Origin: Naegleria lovaniensis
Lineage: Eukaryota; Heterolobosea; Eutetramitea; Acrasida; Naegleriidae
Assembly (NCBI RefSeq): GCF_003324165.1
Contig: NW_025407860.1
Coordinates: forward strand, 310,001 to 374,000
DNA: 64,000 nt
Reading direction: 5' to 3'
A program made the translations under genes and the position numbers. The notes under the pieces are model-generated. The model saw only the letters and a program-made list of their open reading frames with translations. It had not been told where the DNA came from and made no database searches. Shown in pieces: positions 31,331 to 40,013 of this stretch; position 1 is the stretch's first letter; each line of letters opens with the position of its first letter.

Positions 31331-33535
31331 TTACTTTTCCTCTAAAATAATTTCATTCACATTCACTGCCGTGTTTTGAGTGGATTGAGTAGGATCGGTT
31401 GGATTGGAATCTTGTGGTGATGTTGCTAATTTTCCAGGTGTGGACGTACTGACCTGAGTGATCGATGACAATGTTAATCCACCCTTATCACTACCAGTGG
31501 TTGTGCCATTTCCACCACCAACCAAAGTTGGAGTATTGGAACCACCTGTGGCACCACCACTCGAGGAAGAAGCAGAGGAACGAGGTGTGGAAATGGTTGA
31601 CGACGCTTGATTTGACGTCAGTCCAGTAAATAACACTTTTTGCAAATGAGGTAATTTTGGAGTGACATTTCCTGAGGACGAAGAACCTTTTTTGTTGTTT
31701 CCACCAATGATTTTGGCTCGCTGCAGTTCATGTGCTTCTTTGAGGCTTTGTGGAATTCTTCCTCTGTATTCAATAAAGCTGGTATCATCTTCTGCATCGA
31801 TTCGATTCAATTGTGGAGTCGATTTGATAAATCCTAAAAAGTCAGTCTCTTCTTCTGGTTCAATTGCTTTCAATTTGAGTTGGTCATTCACAAATGGATA
31901 TTTAAATGTCAAGCGGTAATGTTTGATGAGAGCATCTACCGTTTCGAATTTTTGATCCATATCTGATTCACACAATGTGAAATACATTTTGGAATCCTCT
32001 CGTTTTCGTGTCAATTGAAAATGTAACGTTTGTTTGTAATGTGTGACTTCATCTCCAACACTCAAATTATCACTACTCTCTTGTTCGACGACAGTGATGG
32101 CAAAACTACCAGCGTCTGTCCCTGAAAAACGAATCAAGAATGACCCTGGTTCTGCCGAATCGAGAATCATTTGAGCTTCCATCGCAGAAATACTTCCCCA
32201 GAAATGTTTCATGTTTAGAAAATTGTCGAGAGGCACAAAGAAACTTGTTCCAAAAGGTCCAAACCATTGCAGTACATGTTTAAAATCTACAATTGAAACA
32301 ACATTGTCACATGTTGGATCAATGATGTGAGAAAAGTCTTCGACCCAAATCTTTTTCACACGATCTTTCAATTGTTGAAAGAATAAATCAATAATGTCAA
32401 GAAAGTCATTCTTCTTCATGGAAAATACATTTTCTCCACACTTGTTCTTCCAAAATCCAGCTCCAAACTCATCTGGCATTAGAATGCTAATGACACTCAC
32501 TTCCACAATTTCTCCTTTGGCTTCTGATTTTTTCAATTTTTCAACAATGTCTCTATATCCTCGAATTTCTTCGAGATGAAAGGTCAATAAAATTTCAATT
32601 TCATCTCGTATTTCAAAATATTTCTGAATACCATTAGGAATGAGATGTAGATCACCGACATTGAATGAATTTCCGTTAACGTGAAAATACATTTTGGAAT
32701 AATTCATATATGAACACACATGAGTGTCATTTTCACACACACTCACACCCATACTTACCTTCTTGTTAGCAATAGTCGACCAATCAATCGTTACAGTTGT
32801 ATTCGAAGATGGAGCAACTCCAGACATGGAAGATGAAAGCGATCGAGCATGATATCCTTTCAAACTCTTTCTCTCGAAATTTTCAGAAGCTGCAATCAAA
32901 CTCTCAATGGATTCTTTTGCCCATGTCACATGATTTTTAATTCCATTCACAATATTTTCAAACGCTTCATTGGAAAATCCATCCTCGTCACCAAAATTCG
33001 CAGAACTTGATCCAAATAATACATTTCCTTTTTCTTGTTCACCAGAAAATTCCAACAAACTTAAATACTTCTTATAATTGGTGACAATATCTTCATGAAT
33101 TTTTGCAATTTCATCCAATTTCAATGCCACACTTGTAAATCCTTCTTGTGTGGACACTACTGGTGATACACTCAACGAAGACGGTCTCAACATGTCAGCA
33201 AATTGTTTAATGACCAATCGAAACGGATCCGACGTTGGAGTGTTAGCATATCCCAAATTTGGATTTGCATTATACAGAGAAACATTATTTAAATAATTTG
33301 AAACGGGTTGAAGTTGTTGTGGATTTGTTGCTGATTGTGTGACATTGGAAGAAGTGCCACCGCCCGAGGACATGGAATTGATCGTGGATGCAATCAAAGT
33401 TGCTCCGGCCACACCACCCACATTCGGAATTTGATGTTTCGTTTGTAGTTCAATATTTTGAGTGACACGATTTGTTGTTGTTCCTGTTCCTGTGGTTGGT
33501 AAAAGAGTGGAGGAGGATGGAGGTGTTTGACCCAT
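31331..33535 (-). CDS. SH2-domain protein with STAT-like layout
   Basis: The frame gives 734 aa. The N-terminus is Gln/Ser/Thr-rich. Residues ~100-220 look like a helical bundle. The part before the SH2 domain (EDFSHIIDP ... VDFKHVLQWFGPFGTSFFVPLDNF) resembles the linker that precedes SH2 in STAT-type proteins. The SH2 domain spans about 445-560: HFWGSISAMEAQMILDS, the phosphotyrosine-binding GSFLIRFSG (Arg ~468), GSFAITVVEQ, LHFQLTR, and a final FETVDALIKHY. A Ser/Gly/Thr-rich tail follows with no obvious tyrosine after SH2. STATs are phosphotyrosine-activated transcription factors; DNA binding here is not shown. An in-frame 135-nt intron may lie at 32758-32624, giving 689 aa. Confidence 0.8.
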   Translation of the reverse strand: MGQTPPSSSTLLPTTGTGTTTNRVTQNIELQTKHQIPNVGGVAGATLIASTINSMSSGGGTSSNVTQSATNPQQLQPVSNYLNNVSLYNANPNLGYANTPTSDPFRLVIKQFADMLRPSSLSVSPVVSTQEGFTSVALKLDEIAKIHEDIVTNYKKYLSLLEFSGEQEKGNVLFGSSSANFGDEDGFSNEAFENIVNGIKNHVTWAKESIESLIAASENFERKSLKGYHARSLSSSMSGVAPSSNTTVTIDWSTIANKKVSMGVSVCENDTHVCSYMNYSKMYFHVNGNSFNVGDLHLIPNGIQKYFEIRDEIEILLTFHLEEIRGYRDIVEKLKKSEAKGEIVEVSVISILMPDEFGAGFWKNKCGENVFSMKKNDFLDIIDLFFQQLKDRVKKIWVEDFSHIIDPTCDNVVSIVDFKHVLQWFGPFGTSFFVPLDNFLNMKHFWGSISAMEAQMILDSAEPGSFLIRFSGTDAGSFAITVVEQESSDNLSVGDEVTHYKQTLHFQLTRKREDSKMYFTLCESDMDQKFETVDALIKHYRLTFKYPFVNDQLKLKAIEPEEETDFLGFIKSTPQLNRIDAEDDTSFIEYRGRIPQSLKEAHELQRAKIIGGNNKKGSSSSGNVTPKLPHLQKVLFTGLTSNQASSTISTPRSSASSSSGGATGGSNTPTLVGGGNGTTTGSDKGGLTLSSITQVSTSTPGKLATSPQDSNPTDPTQSTQNTAVNVNEIILEEK
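32624..32758 (-). other. possible in-frame intron in the SH2 gene
   Basis: A GTAAGT donor follows AAGAAG, and the segment ends CTAATGGTATTCAG, with CTAAT as a branch-like element. The length is 135 nt (45 codons) in phase 0, so both spliced and unspliced forms stay open. The segment encodes an odd stretch with Cys, Met and Val repeats at its start. Confidence 0.55.
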
Positions 33536-33721
33536 GGTTGGAAAGATGTTGAGTGGTTATTGGGTGGATGATTTTGTTGTTGTATTTTAAAGAGCGTGTG
33601 ATGAAGACGATCGTGAATCAGTGATTGGAAATATATTTTTTTTGATGTTTGACTTGTGTGGGAGGTGTATCAACGAATTAGAAGAGTTGAAATTTTCAAC
33701 ACGGAGACTTTGGAAAAAAGT

Positions 33722-36700
33722 TTACTTGAAAATGGACAATGAAAGTCGTTCCTTTTCTGTTGCAATTTCCTTCACCAATTTATACTCCTCAGAGACGATA
33801 AATCTCGCATACGTGTCCAACAAGTTATAAATGATATCACTGGTGACATTTTCCAAAGCACTGGACAAGTCTTCTTTCATGGCCAATAATGTCTTCTTTT
33901 CAATTCGCATCGAATCTGATGCAAGTGTGAAAGAAGTTTCCAACAATTGTAAAATTCCCATAAATTTACGTCTGGCTCCTCCACTAATGTTCACACCCAT
34001 TTCTGCATGATCTTGAATATGAAGATGATACCATTGTGTTAATTCTGAAATGAGTTGATTCCATCGTTCTAAATCATTGGATGAGAGGAGAATGGTTTCA
34101 TTCGTCGTACTAGTGGTGTGGTCAGTGTTGACTGGATGTGTTGTTTCAGTCATGATGGTATTGGGAGGTCCATGGGTTGTTGTGTTCGTCATGATGGATG
34201 GAGGAATTTCCTGACTCGAGGATGTATTCGTTATAGTACCAGGTGATGATGGAGTGACACTTGTATCTGAGGGTGATGAAGGATGACACCACAAATCTCC
34301 CAAATTCTTTTTTGCATTCTCAATTTTCATCCAAATAATGTAATTTTCCAAAGACATTTCCAATTTGCAATATTGTCGAAAGATTTTGAGTAAAAATCGA
34401 TTTTTCAAGAGTTTGTAAATTTCATACTTTTCTGAGAGAGTGTCAATTTCCTCACTGGTCAAGACATGCTGTTTCTGATGGGATTCATTATTGGGTTGTG
34501 GTTTCAATAATTGTTGGAATCTTGAGTGACCATTGCGCAATTGAATCACTACAGACGAAATCCATGCAAAACCTCCAAAGGCAGCAATAAAGAAAATGGT
34601 CATGAGAATTTCAAAAAGTAATCCAATGGCATCTAAAAGAGTTAACTTGGAATCATTGGATGGTGAATCAAGATTGGATGAAAATTTCAAATCAATGGTA
34701 GAGAATCCGATACCATAGGAAACAATGAAACATGACATTCCCAAGAAGAAAAAGATGACCTCTGCACGGAACATGAGTTTGTCATTCACTGTCATTAATT
34801 GAATCAATTTCTTAACTGTTGGTGGCTGACGTGTCAATAAATTCACCAATGGATTTTTAGAGGTTTTGGTATCACATGTTTTGTCCAAGGTAGTCGACGA
34901 GGTAGATATAGAAGAGTCTACCAAGTGTTGTTGTTGTTGTTGTTCCTTTTCAACCAAAATCATTTCTTCAGAAATATCGACTAATTCATCTCGAATTTGT
35001 TTGTTTGTAAAATCCAAATAAACATCAGCCACATAAATTGCTACAATGAAAAAGGTCATGAATAGCATGATCAAAAATAGTGAAATAGAAGCAGCTTGTG
35101 TGAATTGAATATTACTCAACACTTGAACACCTCTCAAAATGACAAAAATGGAAAAATACAAAGCAATACAAAATCCAAATACCAAGCTCGAGATGATCAA
35201 TACAGACTGTCGTTTCAGAATACACAAGTACTTGATTAAGGCATCCTTCTTGTTATACTCGAGTGCTTTCATCATCCATTCATAAAAATAGCGATGCATT
35301 AAATATCGTAACGACATGATCATGTAACACCATACAGCACTTGCGTACAAGGAGGTGGAAATTACACTACTGATATTACTCATCCATTGGATATCCACAG
35401 TGGAGGAGGAGGAAGAGGACGAGAAGAATTCAGTTCCAAATTTCAATAACAAGGATTTGGATATCACTCCACTCATCAAACTCTCAATCCATAAGGCACT
35501 CAAAGCCAAATACGGTGTAAGATATCGACTCTTCACAAGTGAACTCTTTCGCCAAACCATGAGTACAATGACAAGTAAGGAAATCATAATGAGGAATAAC
35601 GAGTCAATAATCAATGTGGTCAAGGCAATGCCACTCCACCAATCATTCAATCCATGTTCTTGAGTATGAATAGAAAACTCGACAAAGGCAGAAAATCGAG
35701 TGGTGTGATCACACGAACAAATCACATAGGGAGAATCTTGCGTGTGAAACGTCTCACATCCATTGGAAAGCCATTGAGTAAGTGTTTCATTCCAATAGTA
35801 ACACTTGTAACGTTTGGTCATGAAACTGGTCGTTGTTGTGCTGCTCGTATTCATCACGAGGGTTTCATTATTAAAGAATTCATTCAGTTTGGTTTGATTC
35901 AACCATAAATATTCTTGGACATGAAAGGATATATTGAAATTTTGAGAGAGTCCATTCACAGATTGATAATATCCATTGAGAAGAGGTCTGAATTGTACAA
36001 TGGGAGAGGCTGCAGAGATGAGTGTTGGAACTAGGAGGGGTGGTGATGATGATGTAGTCTTTGTTTGATCTTTTGTTCGTTCTGAAACGATTACTTTCCA
36101 TTGTGTTGGAAAGAGATCCTCATCGTTTTCATACTTGATCAAACCATATGAAATATTTCCCATGAGGTTCATCTTGATGGAATCATAGAATACTAATGGA
36201 TTGGAAGGTAAACTTAGGGAAGTATTGGAATCAATGGAAATTACAGATTGAACCGAATGAGGTGATAGTATCATTAAAAAGTTTTCAGTTTCCAATCGTC
36301 GTTGTTGAAACACCATTTCCGAATTTGAATTCTGATGAAGAGCAATCAGAGAGAGCGTATTTTGAATGGCCTTATGAGCATTCTGTTTGATCATGAAACG
36401 ATTCTCTGCTTGTTGTATTGGTTGATTCTTCACAAGCTTGACAATATTGGAAGCGACTGAAACAAGATCTCGAGCAAGTTGAGGCATGGTTTGAGAGGAC
36501 ACGATGGAAGTATCATTGGTGAATAAGGTATTGGAATAACGTGAGATAATTTCTGAAATTCTGTATCGAGAATCTTTGGAAACATAATTGGAATCATTGG
36601 TCACTATTCTCAAACTTTCAACCATTTGTAAACCTTCATTGGCTGGCAGTGTTGTTGTAAAGTTTTGAAAAGTCTCTGCAATGGCATCAATGACTTGTTC

Positions 36701-37885
36701 CTTCTTTGAGTTTGGAATGGAATTCAAATCTTTGGTGACCTTATGAATCTCAGAAATGGACATGTTTCCTATTTTTCCTTTTGGATCTTGAGCAACATCT
36801 TCCATGGAAATGACACTTGCCAATGCCTCTTCAATGACAAGACCATTCACTACAAAGTACAAGGAATCAATGACTTCAAATGAAAAAGAATAAACGCCTA
36901 ATGGTAGTTGGTTTGGTAATTGATAAACGGTACGATTTTGTATCAATGAAGATTGAAAGACCAAACTCTCTTTGACACCTGTCATATTAAATCGATACAA
37001 TAATCTCGATTCATTACCTGCATAGAAAGCAATGAAAGTTGGATCCTTGATCGTGGCCGTTACAATCTCTCCTGTCGAATTGTCCTGCGATGAGAGAATG
37101 GCTTTTGACGAAATGGTCAACCGAATTTGTGAAGATCTCAATGAGGGAATGCAAGCTGTTCCATTCGCAACCAAAATGTCGTTGACACCACAGCTTTTCT
37201 TATTGGGGTCAAGAACATCCCATAGTGCTCGAGTGTCTGATGGTGGTTGAAGCGAAAGAGCCTGGACAACGGTTGTTGTGTGGCCACGATCGTCATGATG
37301 CGGTAGCCACGAAGGGACGTCACTTGTCAGGACACTTTGTGGACGACCGAGTGTGCACGTTGGATTGAACTTGAGCATTAACTGAAATAGAAGCGTTGTG
37401 GCCACAAAGACACAAATCAACACGTTGAAGATGATGAATAATATTATTCTTCGCTCTCTGTTTTTCATCATGCTAGTTTGCGCTCTAGTTTTTCTCATCA
37501 TTGGGAAGCAATCTTTTTGTGATGATAGTGTATTCTTGGTCATGTAAGAGGATGTAGCTTGCAAGGTGTGAATATGTGATGATGATGACGATGACGATGA
37601 CTTGAATAATGATGATCTTTGTTGTGGTAATTCTATGGACATCAATGATGGGAATGGTGTTATTGAACTATTTTCAAAATTTGATAAATTTGATGATGAT
37701 CGTTGGGTGTTGTTATTCATCCTCTCGCGAGGTAACGGCGATGGAAAGTTGTGAGATTTTGTTATTGAATGGTTCAACGAATAGGATTGACCATCGGCAG
37801 CACCATGTTGGTTGTTCGTCGTCGACGTTGGTAAGTTTAATTCCTGCTTGAAATTCTCCTTGCTGAAATGTTGTAATGATTTCAT
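33722..37885 (-). CDS. adhesion-GPCR-like receptor with C-terminal RGS domain
   Basis: This is a single-exon gene of 1387 aa from the first ATG (37885). An N-terminal hydrophobic segment near residues 140-165 (IILFIIFNVLICVFVATTLLF) precedes a large ectodomain with many N-glycosylation sites (NDT, NMS, NET). A GPS motif follows at ~690-735: CYYWNETLTQW, NGCE, CSCDHTTRFSAF, where HT-T stands at the usual HL-S/T cleavage site. Seven hydrophobic segments lie between ~748 and ~1112. Residues ~1145-1375 look like an RGS domain (YKLLKNRFLLKIFRQYCKLEMSLENYIIWMKIE ... IYNLLDTYARFI). RGS domains speed GTP hydrolysis by G-alpha, so the protein could both activate and damp signalling. The RGS call is by pattern and has long Ser/Thr insertions. 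Confidence 0.8.
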   Translation of the reverse strand: MKSLQHFSKENFKQELNLPTSTTNNQHGAADGQSYSLNHSITKSHNFPSPLPRERMNNNTQRSSSNLSNFENSSITPFPSLMSIELPQQRSSLFKSSSSSSSSHIHTLQATSSYMTKNTLSSQKDCFPMMRKTRAQTSMMKNRERRIILFIIFNVLICVFVATTLLFQLMLKFNPTCTLGRPQSVLTSDVPSWLPHHDDRGHTTTVVQALSLQPPSDTRALWDVLDPNKKSCGVNDILVANGTACIPSLRSSQIRLTISSKAILSSQDNSTGEIVTATIKDPTFIAFYAGNESRLLYRFNMTGVKESLVFQSSLIQNRTVYQLPNQLPLGVYSFSFEVIDSLYFVVNGLVIEEALASVISMEDVAQDPKGKIGNMSISEIHKVTKDLNSIPNSKKEQVIDAIAETFQNFTTTLPANEGLQMVESLRIVTNDSNYVSKDSRYRISEIISRYSNTLFTNDTSIVSSQTMPQLARDLVSVASNIVKLVKNQPIQQAENRFMIKQNAHKAIQNTLSLIALHQNSNSEMVFQQRRLETENFLMILSPHSVQSVISIDSNTSLSLPSNPLVFYDSIKMNLMGNISYGLIKYENDEDLFPTQWKVIVSERTKDQTKTTSSSPPLLVPTLISAASPIVQFRPLLNGYYQSVNGLSQNFNISFHVQEYLWLNQTKLNEFFNNETLVMNTSSTTTTSFMTKRYKCYYWNETLTQWLSNGCETFHTQDSPYVICSCDHTTRFSAFVEFSIHTQEHGLNDWWSGIALTTLIIDSLFLIMISLLVIVLMVWRKSSLVKSRYLTPYLALSALWIESLMSGVISKSLLLKFGTEFFSSSSSSSTVDIQWMSNISSVISTSLYASAVWCYMIMSLRYLMHRYFYEWMMKALEYNKKDALIKYLCILKRQSVLIISSLVFGFCIALYFSIFVILRGVQVLSNIQFTQAASISLFLIMLFMTFFIVAIYVADVYLDFTNKQIRDELVDISEEMILVEKEQQQQQHLVDSSISTSSTTLDKTCDTKTSKNPLVNLLTRQPPTVKKLIQLMTVNDKLMFRAEVIFFFLGMSCFIVSYGIGFSTIDLKFSSNLDSPSNDSKLTLLDAIGLLFEILMTIFFIAAFGGFAWISSVVIQLRNGHSRFQQLLKPQPNNESHQKQHVLTSEEIDTLSEKYEIYKLLKNRFLLKIFRQYCKLEMSLENYIIWMKIENAKKNLGDLWCHPSSPSDTSVTPSSPGTITNTSSSQEIPPSIMTNTTTHGPPNTIMTETTHPVNTDHTTSTTNETILLSSNDLERWNQLISELTQWYHLHIQDHAEMGVNISGGARRKFMGILQLLETSFTLASDSMRIEKKTLLAMKEDLSSALENVTSDIIYNLLDTYARFIVSEEYKLVKEIATEKERLSLSIFK

Positions 37886-38314
37886 ATCCGCGTTCAATAT
37901 ATGTTGATTTTAGTTGTTGTTTTATGATTTATGGATTGTTGTGTGTTACAATGGGATCGTTGTTGATGACGATATGTGTTTTTTATTCTGAGAGGTGATA
38001 ATAAAATTCAAAACAGCAAAACGCAAACGAGGTTTGCATTCAGCGAAGTGTTCGTATGTGGCGAGACTTTTTGGTACTGTTGGTTTTCAAGATTAGAGGC
38101 TCACTATCTATCACATCATTTCGACATGGAATGTTTTTGGCATGTATTTTCTGAAGGTAGGTATCAAAATCGGTTGAAGTTGACAAGACTGTGAATTCAC
38201 ATTGGCAGAATATTTCCTCAAAGAGCGAGAAGAACTTGACTCTCTAACAACCCAACCTTAAATTATTTCATGAATGCTGTCCTTGCATTTAAGCACGATC
38301 TTGCAGAAAAAAAA
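37886..38314. other. intergenic between divergent GPCR and SDR genes
   Basis: About 430 bases hold the upstream regions of both genes. A short frame at 37976-38194 has no recognisable content. The SDR frame is open back to 38270. Confidence 0.35.
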
Positions 38315-39816
38315 ATGTTACAAAGTCTTTTGGATGGATCGTTTCTCTCTCAGCATCCGTATGTGTGTGCTGCGTCTGCTATTTTAGTGGCTTCGTATGC
38401 TGCTCTTCGTTATTTTGTGATCAATGGAGCAAGTACGAATGGAGAGGAACAAAATTTGAATGGAAAAGTCTTTATGGTGACAGGTGCAACGAGTGGTATT
38501 GGAAGGTGAGTGAATGAATGTAGAGCAGTGTTGAAAGATGACTCGGGAGAATATTTTAAAATGAATGATGATCATCATGATGATGATGATTGGTTAAATG
38601 ACACGTTGATTGACTTCAATGACTTGATCGGATTCGTTTTCTGATGGTAATATATATTGTTGAACAACCACATGATCACTTTAATTGTTGTGTAATTTGC
38701 CATCTTTCACCCTATCAATCCAACGTGTACTACCACATTGCACATGAAATGACTGACCACACAACCTATCATTTGACACGAAAACAGTTACACGGCTCAA
38801 GTCTTGTACAGACAAGGTGCAAAAGTCTATCTCGCATGTCGATCTGAAGATAAAACTCTCGAGATGATTCGTACCATTCGTGATCAAGTGCAAGGTTCAT
38901 CTCATGTGAGTGGTGGCTCACTTCACTTTTTACGACTCGATTTGAATGATTTGGAAAGTGTTCGAGAATGTGCCAAAGAATTTCTCAAAACAGGTGACAC
39001 TCTCGATGGTTTAATTAATAACGCTGGTTGTGTCACCAATAGTATTCGATACACAAAACAAGGTTTTGAGGAAATGATGCAAGCGAATGTATTGGGTCAT
39101 CACTTGTTGATTGAATTATTGTGGCAAAATATGGACAAGAACCCACATGGTGCACGAATTGTTATTGTGGCATCGATGGCTCACATGTTTGTGAATGATA
39201 ATGATTTTTGGAATGCGCAAACCAAGACTTATTCCTTGTTGAATCATGTCAAGAAACCAGTAACCAAATTTTCGAGTATGGCTTATATTGACACGAATAA
39301 GCAATATGGTCTCACAAAATTGTGTAATATTTATCAGGTATATAACATTCATGAGCTGAGAATTAAGAATAATCCTAATTGTAAGATTACTATTAATTGT
39401 TGCCATCCTGGAGCTATTCGTTCAGGTAAGTGTGTGAGCGTGAAAAGAGATGTTATATTATCATCGACACTTTGTTTTGAACGTCATTGATCACACAACA
39501 AAAACCCAAATCGTGTGATCAAATGTTAAATGACATTTCATTATTTTGTGTACACAATATCTTAACAGGATTGGTTCGAGAGGCTCCATTCTACATGACC
39601 ATCATTCTTGGGCTCATGCAATTACTCTTCTTCAAGAATGTGAAACAAGGATCACAAAATACTCTTCACTTGGCTTGCTCTCCTGATGTGCAAGGAAAGA
39701 GTGGTGCCTATTATGACGATTGTCGTGTCGCTCAACCAAGACCAGTCGCTGAAAACAAGATTTTAAGAGAGGAATTTGCTCGATTGTGTGACGAGGTTTG
39801 TCAGCCTTATTTGTAA
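38315..39816 (+). CDS. short-chain dehydrogenase/reductase, three exons
   Basis: Exons 38315-38505, 38788-39425 and 39569-39816 join in frame to 358 aa. The ATG follows nine A. Motifs: TGATSGIG (~55), LYRQGAKVYLACRSEDK, a catalytic-loop NNAG (~141), VIVASMAH, YGLTK (~236) and CCHPGAIRSG. An N-terminal hydrophobic segment (AASAILVASYAALRYFVI) suggests a membrane anchor. The layout and the C-terminal FFKNVKQGSQNTLHLACSPD match the SDR at 19620, with FQGAQTTLHVALAPQ, so they are paralogs of the retinol-dehydrogenase-like subgroup; the first intron interrupts the nucleotide-binding motif right after GIG. The other copy has no intron. The substrate is unknown. Confidence 0.9.
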
Positions 39817-40013
39817 TTGTGTGACAATTAACAACCACAAGACATCAGGCATCCTGTGTGAGAAGAAAGGCCATTCATATCAAGGCTCTACATCTTCTTT
39901 CGTGATGATGCCAATCCCATGTAATTTAGATGTGTTGATCAATGTTAAAAAAAACTACTACTCAAGACACACACTCGCATTGTTCTTCAATAAGGCACTT
40001 ATGAACAAAAAAA

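Noticed and set aside
37886-37897. Extended start of the GPCR gene at 37897
   Set aside because: The first codon there is TTG; the first ATG in frame is at 37885. The same reasoning moved the starts of the genes at 975, 23417, 43261 and 47187.
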